41,695 bases of DNA from Flavobacterium sp. (GTDB lineage Bacteria > Bacteroidota > Bacteroidia > Flavobacteriales > Flavobacteriaceae), in the NCBI GenBank assembly GCA_015665265.1, contig JADFAM010000010.1, forward strand, positions 1-41,695. Reading direction: 5' to 3'. Both the position numbers and the translations under genes were made by a program. Below are positions 1-8,482 of the stretch, one piece after another; the first letter of the stretch is position 1, and every line of letters begins with the position of its first letter. The notes beneath the pieces were generated by a model, which ran no database searches, was not told the DNA's origin, and worked only from the letters and a program-made list of their open reading frames with translations.

Positions 1-106
1 AAATGGTGTGAATGACATTGCATTACCTAAACTAAACAGTGGTGTCTATATTGTGAAAATTGCCACAGAAACAGGAACAACTAACAAAAAAATAATTATT
101 CAATAA
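1..106 (+). CDS. 3' end of a T9SS-sorted secreted protein (partial, cut by window start)
   Basis: The frame is open from base 2 to the TAA at 104-106 and encodes the last 34 residues of a type A T9SS sorting domain. It has the typical 'LNSGVYIVKI' core and a lysine-rich end (NKKIIIQ). The same bases recur at 3379-3484, at the end of the endonuclease I gene, with one mismatch in about 105 positions. The missing upstream part is therefore probably a paralogue of that nuclease. The stop is 19 bases before the small peptide gene, so the two may be co-transcribed. Only the sorting domain is visible, so the catalytic domain is inference. Confidence 0.85.
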   Translation, partial: NGVNDIALPKLNSGVYIVKIATETGTTNKKIIIQ

Positions 107-125
107 CATTATCAATTACTACAAT

Positions 126-296
126 ATGAAAACCCACAAAGAAACTAACAATAAAGAAATTTCTCGTAAAGATGCGCTTAAAAAGATTGGTGATTACGGA
201 AAATATGCAGCCTTAACAGCTATGGGAACCTTTTTAATTTTAAACCCTAAAAAAGCGCAGGCAATGAGCCCATCAGACCCTGGTAGCGGATTTTAA
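126..296 (+). CDS. 56-aa peptide with Tat-like leader and SPSDPGSGF tail
   Basis: ATG at 126, TAA at 294-296. The peptide has a polar N-terminus, an SRKDALKKIG stretch followed by a hydrophobic segment (ALTAMGTFLIL), and then NPKKAQA, which looks like a signal-peptidase site. This layout resembles a Tat-type leader, but the twin arginine is RK, not RR. Cleavage after AQA would release about ten residues ending SPSDPGSGF. The gene lies 19 bases after a T9SS gene and is closed by the terminator at 341-380. The PqqD/HPr-kinase-like protein encoded nearby could act on it, which would make it a precursor peptide, but that is inference. It could also be a small exported protein of unknown role. Confidence 0.7.
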   Translation: MKTHKETNNKEISRKDALKKIGDYGKYAALTAMGTFLILNPKKAQAMSPSDPGSGF

Positions 297-340
297 GCCC
301 CAAAACCTTTAATCCAATAATAAATTATTATATTTACTTA

Positions 341-380
341 CCACCCCTTCTTATTGCTTAATGAGAAGGGGTGGTTTTAT
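341..380 (+). terminator. Intrinsic terminator between peptide gene and nuclease gene
   Basis: Perfect 11-bp GC-rich stem (CCACCCCTTCT at 341-351 with AGAAGGGGTGG at 364-374), 12-base loop, then TTTT. It ends about 11 bases before the nuclease start codon, so it either separates two transcription units or acts as a leader hairpin for the nuclease. Confidence 0.85.
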
Positions 381-391
381 TATAAAAATTA

Positions 392-3300
392 ATGAAACAA
401 CTCCTTTTTTTAGTTTTAGTTTGTTACTCTAGTATATTTATTGCCCAAGTACCAGATTATTACAATGATGTAAACCTCAGCTTAACAGGAGCTGATTTGA
501 AAGCTGCATTAGCTACCAAAATTACAAATACTCATACCAACAACTTGTCCTATACTCCGGGTATATGGGAGGCATCAAAAATAACGGATATTAATCCTGA
601 CAACAGTAATGAAGTATTACTAATATATGGCTATGAGAATGGCACAGATACAGATATTACAAATGATAGAGTAGCAGGAATAAATGATAATGGATCAGGA
701 TCAGGACTTTGGAACAGAGAACATGTATATTCAAATTCGTTAGCTACACCAGATTTAGACGACAGTTCAGAAAATGGCCCTCCTTATGCAGATGCCCACA
801 ATCTGAGACCCTGTAATGGTCAAAGAAACTCTTCAAGAGGTAATAGAAAGTTTTCTGATAGTACCGGAACCGAGTCAGGAGATAGTGGTGAAAGTTATAC
901 AAATTCATCTGGAAATAATCAGAATGGATGGTATCCAGGTGACGAATGGAAAGGAGATGTGGCTAGAATGATGATGTATATGTATCTTAGATACGGTGAA
1001 CAAACACTACCAACCAATGTTGGGTTAGGTGATTCTTCTGCAACTTATGATGATATGATTGATCTTTTTCTATCTTGGAATGCTGCTGATCCAGTTTCAG
1101 ATTTTGAATTACAAAGAAACACCTATCATGACAGTAATGGAACGTATGCGCAAGGAAATAGAAATCCGTTTATAGACAATCCTTATTTTGCTACACAAAT
1201 TTGGGGAGGTCCTTTGGCTGAAGATAAATTTGGAGATATTACAGATTCAGAAAGTCCAACAAAGCCAACCAATGTAACTTCTTCTCTAATAACTGGAACA
1301 TCATTTTATATATCCTGGACTGCTTCAACAGATAATTCATTTGTAACAGGATATAAAATATTTTTAAATAATATTGAAGTAGGAACAACTAGCTCAACAA
1401 ATTATAATGCAACCGGCTTATCTATTTCAACAAGCTATGCAGTGACCATACAAGCCTATGATCCAACAGGTAATACCTCAATAGCAAGTAATCCTTTAAC
1501 GGTTAATACGGGAGCAGATAATACTGTAGCCTCAGACCTTTATATTTCTGAATACATAGAAGGATCCTCTAATAATAAGGCTTTAGAAATTGTAAATTAT
1601 ACAGGTACTCCTGTAGATTTAAGTTCGTATACTCTAAAAAAACAAATCAATGGTGCAGGTTCTTGGTCTGGCACACCATTAGTATTATCTGGCACTCTGG
1701 CTAACGGAGATGTGTATGTAATTGCCAATGCGAGTGCTACTACACCTATTTTAGATGAGACAGATTTAACACCCTCCTCTGAGGTTGTCTACTTTAATGG
1801 GAATGATCCGATAGGATTGTTTAAAGATGATATTTTAATTGATATCGTAGGAGTATTTGATGATTCATCTTACTTTGGAGAAGATATAACTATTCAAAGA
1901 AAGTTTACTACAACTAACCCAACAAGCACTTATGATCCAAATGAATGGATTTCTCTAGCATCGGACACCTTTTCTAGGCTAGGATCTCATGTTGTAACAG
2001 GTGCTAATACTTTTTTAGAAATTACTGATACAAATTGGAGTACCGCTGAAAATTGGAGTTTCAATGCTGTTCCAAGTAATGGAGATGATGTAATTATAAG
2101 TGCGAATAAAACAATTAATACTTCTGAAAATATTTCTTTAGGGACTATCATCCTAGAAAATAATGCTTCTTTAATCATAACTTCAGGAGGTTCTTTAATA
2201 GTAAGTGGTTCCTCAACAGGAAACATCACCTACAACAGAAATCTAGGAACAGAAAACTGGTATTTGGTATCAAGCCCGGTTGCTGGAGAAACATATGAGG
2301 GTGCTTATGTTACTGCAAATTCTTTAGCTATTAATGGTACTAACAATGCTATTGGTTCTTATGTACCTGCAGATGATAGCTGGTCTTATATGCAAACTGG
2401 TGATGCTGCTGCTAATTTTATCGCAGGACAGGGATATTCTGTTCGAAGAGAAACTGGTCAAGGAGCAGGAGATATTTCATTTACAGGAACTATAAATACC
2501 GCAAGTGTAGAGACTTCCTCTCTTGCCGTTGGTTTTAATTTAATAGGTAATCCATACACATCTTTTGTAAATAGTGCTACCTTTTTAGGTGCTACAACTA
2601 GTTCTAATCTAGATCAATCTCAAATTTGGTTGTGGAATCAAGCTAGTGGTACATATGAAGTTAAAACATTTGGGGAGGCTTGGATATTGGCTCCAGGACA
2701 AGGATTCTTTGTTAATGCTACTTCAACAGGAACAGTTACTTTTGCTGAAAGCAACCAATCTGCTCAAGGAACAGATACTTTTTTAAGAACAAATTCTTGG
2801 ACAGAAGTAAAACTTCTAATGACAGATGGTGAAAAAAATCGTTTTACAAAGTTGTATTTTACAGACAATGCAACTACAGGTTTTGATGCTGGTTGGGAAG
2901 GAGAAGTTTTTGGAGGAATTCAAAACGAAATAGATGTATTTACTCACTTAGTTGAAGAGAGTCAAGGAAAAAAATATCAGGTACAATCGTTACCATTATC
3001 TGATCTTGAATCTTCGATTATTCCTGTAGGTGTTACTGTTGAAGCAGGTAAAACTGCTACTTTCTCAATAGAAAACACAAATGTTCCTTCTAATATTAAT
3101 GTATATATAGAAGACAAACAAGACAATAGTTTTACTTTGTTAGAAGAAGACGCAAACTTTAGCTTTACTCCAGAGAATAATCTTGACGGTATTGGACGTT
3201 TTTATATCCATACTACCACTAGTTCATTAAGTGCAGATGATTTTGGGTTTAACAATACTCTAAGTATCTATACTTCAAGTAGAGAAAACTTACGTGTTGT

Positions 3301-3484
3301 AGGTGTGCAAAACGGAACTGCAAACATCCAGTTATATAACATCCTTGGAAAAGAAGTACTTAAGAGTTCTTTTGAAGGAAATGGTGTGAATGACATTGCA
3401 TTACCTAAACTAAACAGTGGTGTCTATATTGTGAAAATTGCCACAGAAACAGGAACAACTAACAAAAAAATAATTATCCAATAA
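392..3484 (+). CDS. Secreted endonuclease I with FN3, lamin-tail and T9SS sorting domains
   Basis: A 1030-aa extracellular nuclease. Residues 1-19 form a signal peptide ending IAQ. The endonuclease I domain (His-Me finger, PF04231-like) spans about 20-275, with WNREH at 107-111 and DAHNLRP at 134-140 followed by the N/R-rich motif CNGQRNSSRGN. A fibronectin type III domain follows at about 287-373. A lamin-tail domain is at about 380-535, recognised by LYISEYIEGSSNNKALEIVN. The region after about 615 resembles that found before T9SS sorting domains, and the last 70 residues are a type A sorting domain. The likely role is degradation of extracellular DNA for nutrients or competition after T9SS export. 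The last 35 codons are nearly identical to bases 2-106, so the gene has a tandem relative upstream. The next gene starts 34 bases downstream and is probably co-transcribed. Confidence 0.93.
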   Translation: MKQLLFLVLVCYSSIFIAQVPDYYNDVNLSLTGADLKAALATKITNTHTNNLSYTPGIWEASKITDINPDNSNEVLLIYGYENGTDTDITNDRVAGINDNGSGSGLWNREHVYSNSLATPDLDDSSENGPPYADAHNLRPCNGQRNSSRGNRKFSDSTGTESGDSGESYTNSSGNNQNGWYPGDEWKGDVARMMMYMYLRYGEQTLPTNVGLGDSSATYDDMIDLFLSWNAADPVSDFELQRNTYHDSNGTYAQGNRNPFIDNPYFATQIWGGPLAEDKFGDITDSESPTKPTNVTSSLITGTSFYISWTASTDNSFVTGYKIFLNNIEVGTTSSTNYNATGLSISTSYAVTIQAYDPTGNTSIASNPLTVNTGADNTVASDLYISEYIEGSSNNKALEIVNYTGTPVDLSSYTLKKQINGAGSWSGTPLVLSGTLANGDVYVIANASATTPILDETDLTPSSEVVYFNGNDPIGLFKDDILIDIVGVFDDSSYFGEDITIQRKFTTTNPTSTYDPNEWISLASDTFSRLGSHVVTGANTFLEITDTNWSTAENWSFNAVPSNGDDVIISANKTINTSENISLGTIILENNASLIITSGGSLIVSGSSTGNITYNRNLGTENWYLVSSPVAGETYEGAYVTANSLAINGTNNAIGSYVPADDSWSYMQTGDAAANFIAGQGYSVRRETGQGAGDISFTGTINTASVETSSLAVGFNLIGNPYTSFVNSATFLGATTSSNLDQSQIWLWNQASGTYEVKTFGEAWILAPGQGFFVNATSTGTVTFAESNQSAQGTDTFLRTNSWTEVKLLMTDGEKNRFTKLYFTDNATTGFDAGWEGEVFGGIQNEIDVFTHLVEESQGKKYQVQSLPLSDLESSIIPVGVTVEAGKTATFSIENTNVPSNINVYIEDKQDNSFTLLEEDANFSFTPENNLDGIGRFYIHTTTSSLSADDFGFNNTLSIYTSSRENLRVVGVQNGTANIQLYNILGKEVLKSSFEGNGVNDIALPKLNSGVYIVKIATETGTTNKKIIIQ
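3379..3484 (+). repeat. Direct repeat of bases 1-106 (T9SS sorting-domain tail)
   Basis: Matches bases 1-106 at all but one position (a C for T near the stop codon). Homology stops at the stop codon: sequences downstream of the two copies differ. This marks a recent duplication or gene conversion of the nuclease 3' end. Confidence 0.95.
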
Positions 3485-3518
3485 GGATTAAATCTTATAT
3501 TGAGGCTTAAAAAGATAT

Positions 3519-4643
3519 TTGAAACAAATTATTACAAAAAAATTAGAAGATAAAGAAATTGTATGGTTTCAAGAGGCAAATAGATATCTACTAGTAGAGC
3601 AGACAGCTGCTAATATTATAAATGATTTATATTATAAAGAAGACCCAAAATCAATTGCTACAAAGCTAAACAACAAAATAGATATTCCAATTGATATTGC
3701 TCTAGAGTTTATTCAAAAAATTAAGAATGATATTGTAATACCTAATACCATTGGTCATAAAGTCGAAGAAACCAACTTATCTTATAAAATACCTGAGAAA
3801 TTTTCTTTTGAAAAATTCTATTTAATCAATTCTAAAATATTTAAAGTTTTTTTTTCAAATGAATTTGAACTATCTCTAATTCACCCAAAAATTGCTCATT
3901 TAGAAGTTAAACAACATTCTATCATTGATTTTACATTTCAGGTATTCAACTATTCTAAAAAAACCTTTTTAATATTAGATTCTAAGCTTATTGGTTCTTG
4001 GTCTGTAGAGGATATCCATTATTTTCAAGGAAAGTTTTCTATGAAAATTATTGAGTGTATTTATGAAAAAGAGGAAAAAGATTGGATGGGAGTTTTTCAT
4101 GCATCTGCACTAAATTATAATAAAAACACCCTCCTTATTTTAGGTGATTCAGGAAATGGTAAAAGTACTTCCTTAGCATTGTTACAAGCTCAAGGGTTTC
4201 AGTGTATCGCAGATGACTTTGTTCCAATAGATATTTCAAAAAAAATTCATACGTTTCCGGCTGGTATTTCAATAAAAAAGAATTCTTTACCCGTGTTATT
4301 AGATTACTATCCTGAGTTAAAAAATTCTGCTGAATATCATTATTCCCGTTTGAATAAAACAGTTCGGTACCTTCCACCAAAAAATATTAATTATCATGAA
4401 AAAAATTTATGTAAAGCATTGGTATTTATAAAGTACGATTCAAAAACAGATTTTGAAATTTCTAAAATTTCAAGTTTAGAAGCATTCGAGAAATTAGTTC
4501 CTGATTCTTGGATCTCCCCAATTCCAAAAAATGCAACTACTTTTTTGGAGTGGTTTGAAAAACTTCCATGCTATCAATTGACATATTCTAATAATAAAAA
4601 GATGTATGCAGCTGTAAAAGATATTTTCGAAAAAGAAGCCTGA
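3519..4643 (+). CDS. PqqD-like (RRE) / HPr-kinase-like fusion protein
   Basis: 374 aa. The start must be TTG at 3519: an in-frame TGA lies at 3501-3503 and no ATG occurs in the first 170 codons. Residues 1-75 look like a PqqD-type peptide-binding domain (short strands, then AANIINDLYYKEDPKSIATKL). The C-terminal half resembles HPr kinase/phosphorylase: GVFHASAL at 191-198, a Walker A loop GDSGNGKST at 209-217 and ADDF at 231-234. Stand-alone PqqD and HprK-related proteins are known together in 'HPr-rel-A' type putative peptide-modification loci, and HprK-like kinases occur in some lasso peptide clusters. Here the two functions appear fused. It sits 34 bases after the nuclease gene and close to the 56-aa peptide gene, a plausible substrate. 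The fold assignment is good; the substrate is inferred. Confidence 0.75.
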   Translation: MKQIITKKLEDKEIVWFQEANRYLLVEQTAANIINDLYYKEDPKSIATKLNNKIDIPIDIALEFIQKIKNDIVIPNTIGHKVEETNLSYKIPEKFSFEKFYLINSKIFKVFFSNEFELSLIHPKIAHLEVKQHSIIDFTFQVFNYSKKTFLILDSKLIGSWSVEDIHYFQGKFSMKIIECIYEKEEKDWMGVFHASALNYNKNTLLILGDSGNGKSTSLALLQAQGFQCIADDFVPIDISKKIHTFPAGISIKKNSLPVLLDYYPELKNSAEYHYSRLNKTVRYLPPKNINYHEKNLCKALVFIKYDSKTDFEISKISSLEAFEKLVPDSWISPIPKNATTFLEWFEKLPCYQLTYSNNKKMYAAVKDIFEKEA

Positions 4644-4648
4644 AAAAA

Positions 4649-6001
4649 CTAAACCAGTCCCTTTACCTCTTCAAAATCTAAACCTCCATAATTTCCAGAA
4701 CTCATAAGCACTAATGCAGATTGATGTAAATTTTGACTAAATAAAAATTCTTTAAATTCAGTTGGATTGGTAAATATGATTAAATCATTTCTCTGAAAAG
4801 CATTGCTAATTTGTTGTTCCGAAACACTGTCTAGCTGCTTTATTTTTACAGCGTGTGGTGAGTAAAAAACTACTGCTTTATCTGCTTTGTCTAGAGCTCC
4901 ATTATATTCTGCTAAAAACTCTGCATTTAAACTGCTGTAGGTATGCAATTCTAAACAAGCAATCACATCTCTTTGGGCATATTGTTTTTTAACGGCTTCA
5001 GTGGTGGCTTTCACTTTACTGGGGCTATGTGCAAAGTCTTTAAAAATAACCGTTTGGGAATTCTCTGCTATTTTCTCTAAACGTTTACTAGCTCCTTTAA
5101 AAGAGGCAATGGCTTCATAGAAATCGTCTTCATCAATGCCCATATGTTGGCAAACCCATTTGGCTCCTGCCAAATTTTGCAAATTATGATCGCCAAATAT
5201 TTCTAGGGGCATCAATCCGTCTGGGGTATCTATATAGGTAACTCCGTCTTCTATCTGATAGACTGGAGTTGAATATTCGTATTTTTTTATGGAATGTGAA
5301 GAGCTTTCAACTACTTCTTTTAAAATAGCATCTTCTTCATTATACACCATAATGCCTCCGTCTGTTAGAGAATCTGTAAAAATTCTAAATTGATTTACAT
5401 ACTCCTCAAAAGTTGGAAATACATTGATATGATCCCAAGCAATACCACTTAATAACGCAATATTGGGTTTGTATAAATGAAATTTTGGTCTTCTATCTAT
5501 AGGTGAGCTTAAATACTCATCACCTTCCAATACTATAAACTCATTTTCTTTGGTAAGGTGCACCATGGTTTCAAAACCTTCAAGCTGTGCGCCTACCATA
5601 TAATCTACCTCCATATCATTATAATCTAAAACATGAAGTATCATAGAAGTAATGGTTGTTTTTCCATGTGAACCTCCAATAACTACCCTAGTTTTATCTT
5701 TGGATTGTTCATATAAAAACTCTGGGTACGAATATATTTTTAAACCCATTTCCTGTGCTTGTAACAACTCTGGGTTGTCTTTCTTGGCATGCATCCCTAG
5801 AATTATGACATCTAACTGTTGCGTAATTTTTTCAGGAAACCAACCAAACTCTTTTGGTAAGAGTCCTTTTTTTTCTAAACGAGATTTAGAAGGATCGTGA
5901 ATGGTATCGTCACTTCCTGTTACTTGATATCCTTTGTTGTGCAAGGCAATGGCTAAATTGTGCATGGCACTACCTCCTATGGCTATAAAATGAATGTTCA
6001 T
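4649..6001 (-). CDS. mpl: UDP-N-acetylmuramate:L-Ala-gamma-D-Glu-meso-DAP ligase (Mpl type)
   Basis: 450-aa Mur-ligase family enzyme. The N-terminal Rossmann segment starts MNIHFIAIGGSAMHNLA, the ATP loop GGSHGKTT is at 109-116, and the central part (GDEYLSSPIDRRPKF) and C-terminal part (FKDFAHSPSKVKATTEAV) are as expected for Mpl. It attaches recycled murein tripeptide to UDP-MurNAc in the cytoplasm. It converges with the PqqD-HprK gene (5 bases between stops), and the M28 peptidase gene lies 14 bases upstream on the same strand, so the two probably form a transcription unit. The length matches flavobacterial Mpl. Confidence 0.88.
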   Translation of the reverse strand: MNIHFIAIGGSAMHNLAIALHNKGYQVTGSDDTIHDPSKSRLEKKGLLPKEFGWFPEKITQQLDVIILGMHAKKDNPELLQAQEMGLKIYSYPEFLYEQSKDKTRVVIGGSHGKTTITSMILHVLDYNDMEVDYMVGAQLEGFETMVHLTKENEFIVLEGDEYLSSPIDRRPKFHLYKPNIALLSGIAWDHINVFPTFEEYVNQFRIFTDSLTDGGIMVYNEEDAILKEVVESSSHSIKKYEYSTPVYQIEDGVTYIDTPDGLMPLEIFGDHNLQNLAGAKWVCQHMGIDEDDFYEAIASFKGASKRLEKIAENSQTVIFKDFAHSPSKVKATTEAVKKQYAQRDVIACLELHTYSSLNAEFLAEYNGALDKADKAVVFYSPHAVKIKQLDSVSEQQISNAFQRNDLIIFTNPTEFKEFLFSQNLHQSALVLMSSGNYGGLDFEEVKGLV

Positions 6002-6015
6002 TTAGTATGGTCTAA

Positions 6016-7002
6016 TTAATTATTTTTTCTTTCTTCTAAAACAACTCTGGTAGGGGTATCTTCTCCAGAAATGATGCTCTTTGTTCCAACAGCTACCGCT
6101 TGTATGGTTTGTGTAATAACAGCAATATCTAGGGTTTCTGCTTCATCTGAAACTTGATGGTAATCTTTATCTGTATCTATTGGCGAGGTGCTAAATGTAT
6201 GAGACGGAACCCCTAAGCGTGCCAAAGAAGCATTGTCTGATCTAAAAAATAAATTAAATTTTTTATAGGGGTCTGGGTATAGCTGATAGCCTGTACCCAC
6301 CAAATTTTTTTGAATTATTTTTCCAAAATCTGAACGCTCAAAACCAGTTAACCAGGCTGTATTAGGGCCAAAACTTGGGGTTTTACCAATCATTTCTAAG
6401 TTGATTCCTGCAACAAATTTGCTAGCCTCTATCCCTTTACCAAAATGTCTAGAGCCCACCAGTCCCATTTCTTCGGCAGTAAAAGCTGCAAAAACAAGGG
6501 TTCTCTCATTGCCTACTTTTTTAAAGTATTCTGCCAAGGCCAAAATACCGGTTACCCCAGAAGCATCATCATTAGCTCCGTTATAAATACTATCTAAGAC
6601 TCCTTCTTTTGCTCTAATTCCTAGATGATCATAATGTGCAGATATAATAACAATCTCCTCTTTTTTACTTTTTCCTTCCAACACTCCAATAATATTACTG
6701 GAAGTAATGTCTTCTTGAGTTCGTCTATTTTTAAATGTAAAAGTTTGTCTATAATTAGAGAGTGTATCATAGGGTACTAAGCCTATCTTTTTAAATTTTT
6801 TTTCTATGTATTGAGCAGCTTTTTCTATACCAGCAGTACCAGCTCTCCTACCCTCCATTTCATCGGAAGCTAGGGTATATAAATGTTTTCTAACTTGTGT
6901 AGAATCGATGATTGATGAAGAAGTTTCTGTGGTTTTTTTGATTTCATTTTTACAGGAAATCATTCCTATAAACACCAATAACATCATCCCTTTTTTTTTC
7001 AT
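6016..7002 (-). CDS. M28-family metallopeptidase, lipoprotein
   Basis: About 328 aa. The open frame reaches 7035, but the ATG at 7002 is preferred because it begins a lipoprotein signal (MKKKGMMLLVFIGMISC, Cys 17). The M28 zinc-aminopeptidase pattern is clear: AHYDHLG (H123, D125), GANDDASG (bridging Asp) and FTAEEMGLVGS (catalytic Glu and ligand), with later residues SDNASLARLGVPSHTFS. It is probably anchored in the envelope, facing the periplasm or the surface, and trims peptides. It is divergent from kdsA, whose TAnnTTTG box lies between the two. Confidence 0.9.
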   Translation of the reverse strand: MKKKGMMLLVFIGMISCKNEIKKTTETSSSIIDSTQVRKHLYTLASDEMEGRRAGTAGIEKAAQYIEKKFKKIGLVPYDTLSNYRQTFTFKNRRTQEDITSSNIIGVLEGKSKKEEIVIISAHYDHLGIRAKEGVLDSIYNGANDDASGVTGILALAEYFKKVGNERTLVFAAFTAEEMGLVGSRHFGKGIEASKFVAGINLEMIGKTPSFGPNTAWLTGFERSDFGKIIQKNLVGTGYQLYPDPYKKFNLFFRSDNASLARLGVPSHTFSTSPIDTDKDYHQVSDEAETLDIAVITQTIQAVAVGTKSIISGEDTPTRVVLEERKNN

Positions 7003-7056
7003 AAACCTTAAATTAGTAAGGGTTAAAGATACCAAACCTCAACAACATTTATTTTG

Positions 7057-7064
7057 TACTTTTG
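7057..7064 (+). promoter_or_regulatory. Bacteroidota -7 promoter box for kdsA
   Basis: TACTTTTG fits the TAnnTTTG consensus and lies 16 bases before the kdsA ATG, so the leader would be very short. The same octamer precedes the tmRNA gene. No good -33 box is seen. Confidence 0.5.
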
Positions 7065-7079
7065 TTAAAAATTTTAGTC

Positions 7080-7898
7080 ATGGATTTATCATTGGTACCC
7101 AACATAAAAAACCTAGAGGCAAATAACTTCTTTTTATTGGCAGGCCCTTGTGCTATTGAAGGAGAAGACATGGCGCTTAGAATTGCTGAAAAGGTGGTTA
7201 GCATTACCAATGATTTAAAAATCCCCTATGTGTTTAAAGGAAGTTTTAGAAAAGCCAACAGAAGTAGAATTGATAGTTTTACGGGTATTGGTGATGAAAA
7301 AGCCTTAAAAATTTTACGTAAGGTTTCTGAAACTTTTGGAGTACCAACAGTAACTGACATCCATGAAGCTGCAGATGCAGAAAAAGCAGCAGAATATGTA
7401 GATGTACTTCAGATTCCTGCTTTTTTAGTTCGTCAAACAGACTTGGTGGTTGCTGCTGCAAAAACAGGCAAAGTAGTCAATTTAAAGAAAGGGCAATTTA
7501 TGAGCCCTGGTGCTATGAAACACGCTGTTAAAAAAGTACAAGATGCAGGTAATGCTCAAGTAATGACTACCGATAGAGGGACCATGTTTGGCTACCAAGA
7601 TATGATTGTAGATTTTAGAGGAATTCCAGAAATGAGAGCATTTTCTACAACAGTGCTAGACGTTACTCATTCTTTACAGCAGCCCAACCAAACTTCTGGA
7701 GTAACCGGTGGAAGACCAGACATGATAGAAACCATTGCAAGAGCTGGTATTGTAAATCATGTAGACGGCTTATTTATAGAAACACATTTTGATCCTGCCA
7801 ATGCAAAAAGCGACGGAGCAAATATGTTAGATCTTCAGTACTTAGAGAAGTTACTCTCCAATTTAGTAGCGATTAGACAAACCATCAATACCTTATAA
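7080..7898 (+). CDS. kdsA: 3-deoxy-8-phosphooctulonate synthase (KDO-8-P synthase)
   Basis: 272 aa from the ATG at 7080. The in-frame start at 7062 would overlap the predicted promoter and only adds MLKILV. It condenses phosphoenolpyruvate with arabinose 5-phosphate to KDO-8-phosphate for lipid A/LPS core. Family motifs are LAGPCAIEGEDMAL, FKGSFRKANRSRIDSFTG, VTDIHEA, LQIPAFLVRQTDL, KKGQFMSPG, TTDRGTMFGY and the C-terminal VDGLFIETHFDP. The membrane-protein gene starts 8 bases after its stop, which suggests an operon. Confidence 0.96.
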   Translation: MDLSLVPNIKNLEANNFFLLAGPCAIEGEDMALRIAEKVVSITNDLKIPYVFKGSFRKANRSRIDSFTGIGDEKALKILRKVSETFGVPTVTDIHEAADAEKAAEYVDVLQIPAFLVRQTDLVVAAAKTGKVVNLKKGQFMSPGAMKHAVKKVQDAGNAQVMTTDRGTMFGYQDMIVDFRGIPEMRAFSTTVLDVTHSLQQPNQTSGVTGGRPDMIETIARAGIVNHVDGLFIETHFDPANAKSDGANMLDLQYLEKLLSNLVAIRQTINTL

Positions 7899-7906
7899 TT
7901 TTTAGT

Positions 7907-8479
7907 ATGGCTTCAAGTAAAAACGTAACAACAAACAACACTCAAAATTTTATTTTAAAAGGTTTTAACAGCATTCAAATTGGTTTGTACATGCTTTTAG
8001 GCGTATATGTTATTAATGCGGCTATTCTTGGGTTTATAGCAGATAGCAATCCATTAGGCATGCTATCGATAGAAATTATAGAAAGCATTTGTATGTTTAT
8101 GGTAGTGCTGGTCGCATTCTTTTCTATGTTTGCTGTTTTTTTCTCGAGCAGAAGAGCTGCTAGAAAAGCAGGGATAGCGGTTTGGAATACTGCTTCAAAA
8201 AAACAATTTGGCCTCTATGCTCTAGCTGTAATTCTTGGTGTTTTTTTATTGTCACTGGCAAAAAATACAGCAGTAAATTATGCCACTCCATTCTTTTTGG
8301 GATATCTAGGACTAGTAATGGCGTTGTTTAACACCCAACGAAAAAAACCCTATGATCTTCTTGTGGCTATTTGTTTATTATTGGCCGTTGTTGTATTTGT
8401 AATTCCTACCTATTGGTACTCTTCACTATTAATATTGGGTGGAAGTTTCTTTGTATACGGCATAGCCAATAGAAAATAA
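7907..8479 (+). CDS. Hypothetical multi-pass membrane protein
   Basis: 190 aa. A short polar N-terminus is followed by about six hydrophobic segments (near 25-50, 60-83, 105-120, 125-143, 150-166 and 168-186) separated by basic turns such as SSRRAARKAG and NTQRKKPYD. No catalytic motif is visible and I do not recognise a named family. It follows kdsA by 8 bases and is convergent with the oxidoreductase gene (3 bases between stops). A role in the inner membrane is all that the sequence supports. Confidence 0.8.
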   Translation: MASSKNVTTNNTQNFILKGFNSIQIGLYMLLGVYVINAAILGFIADSNPLGMLSIEIIESICMFMVVLVAFFSMFAVFFSSRRAARKAGIAVWNTASKKQFGLYALAVILGVFLLSLAKNTAVNYATPFFLGYLGLVMALFNTQRKKPYDLLVAICLLLAVVVFVIPTYWYSSLLILGGSFFVYGIANRK

Positions 8480-8482
8480 CCC

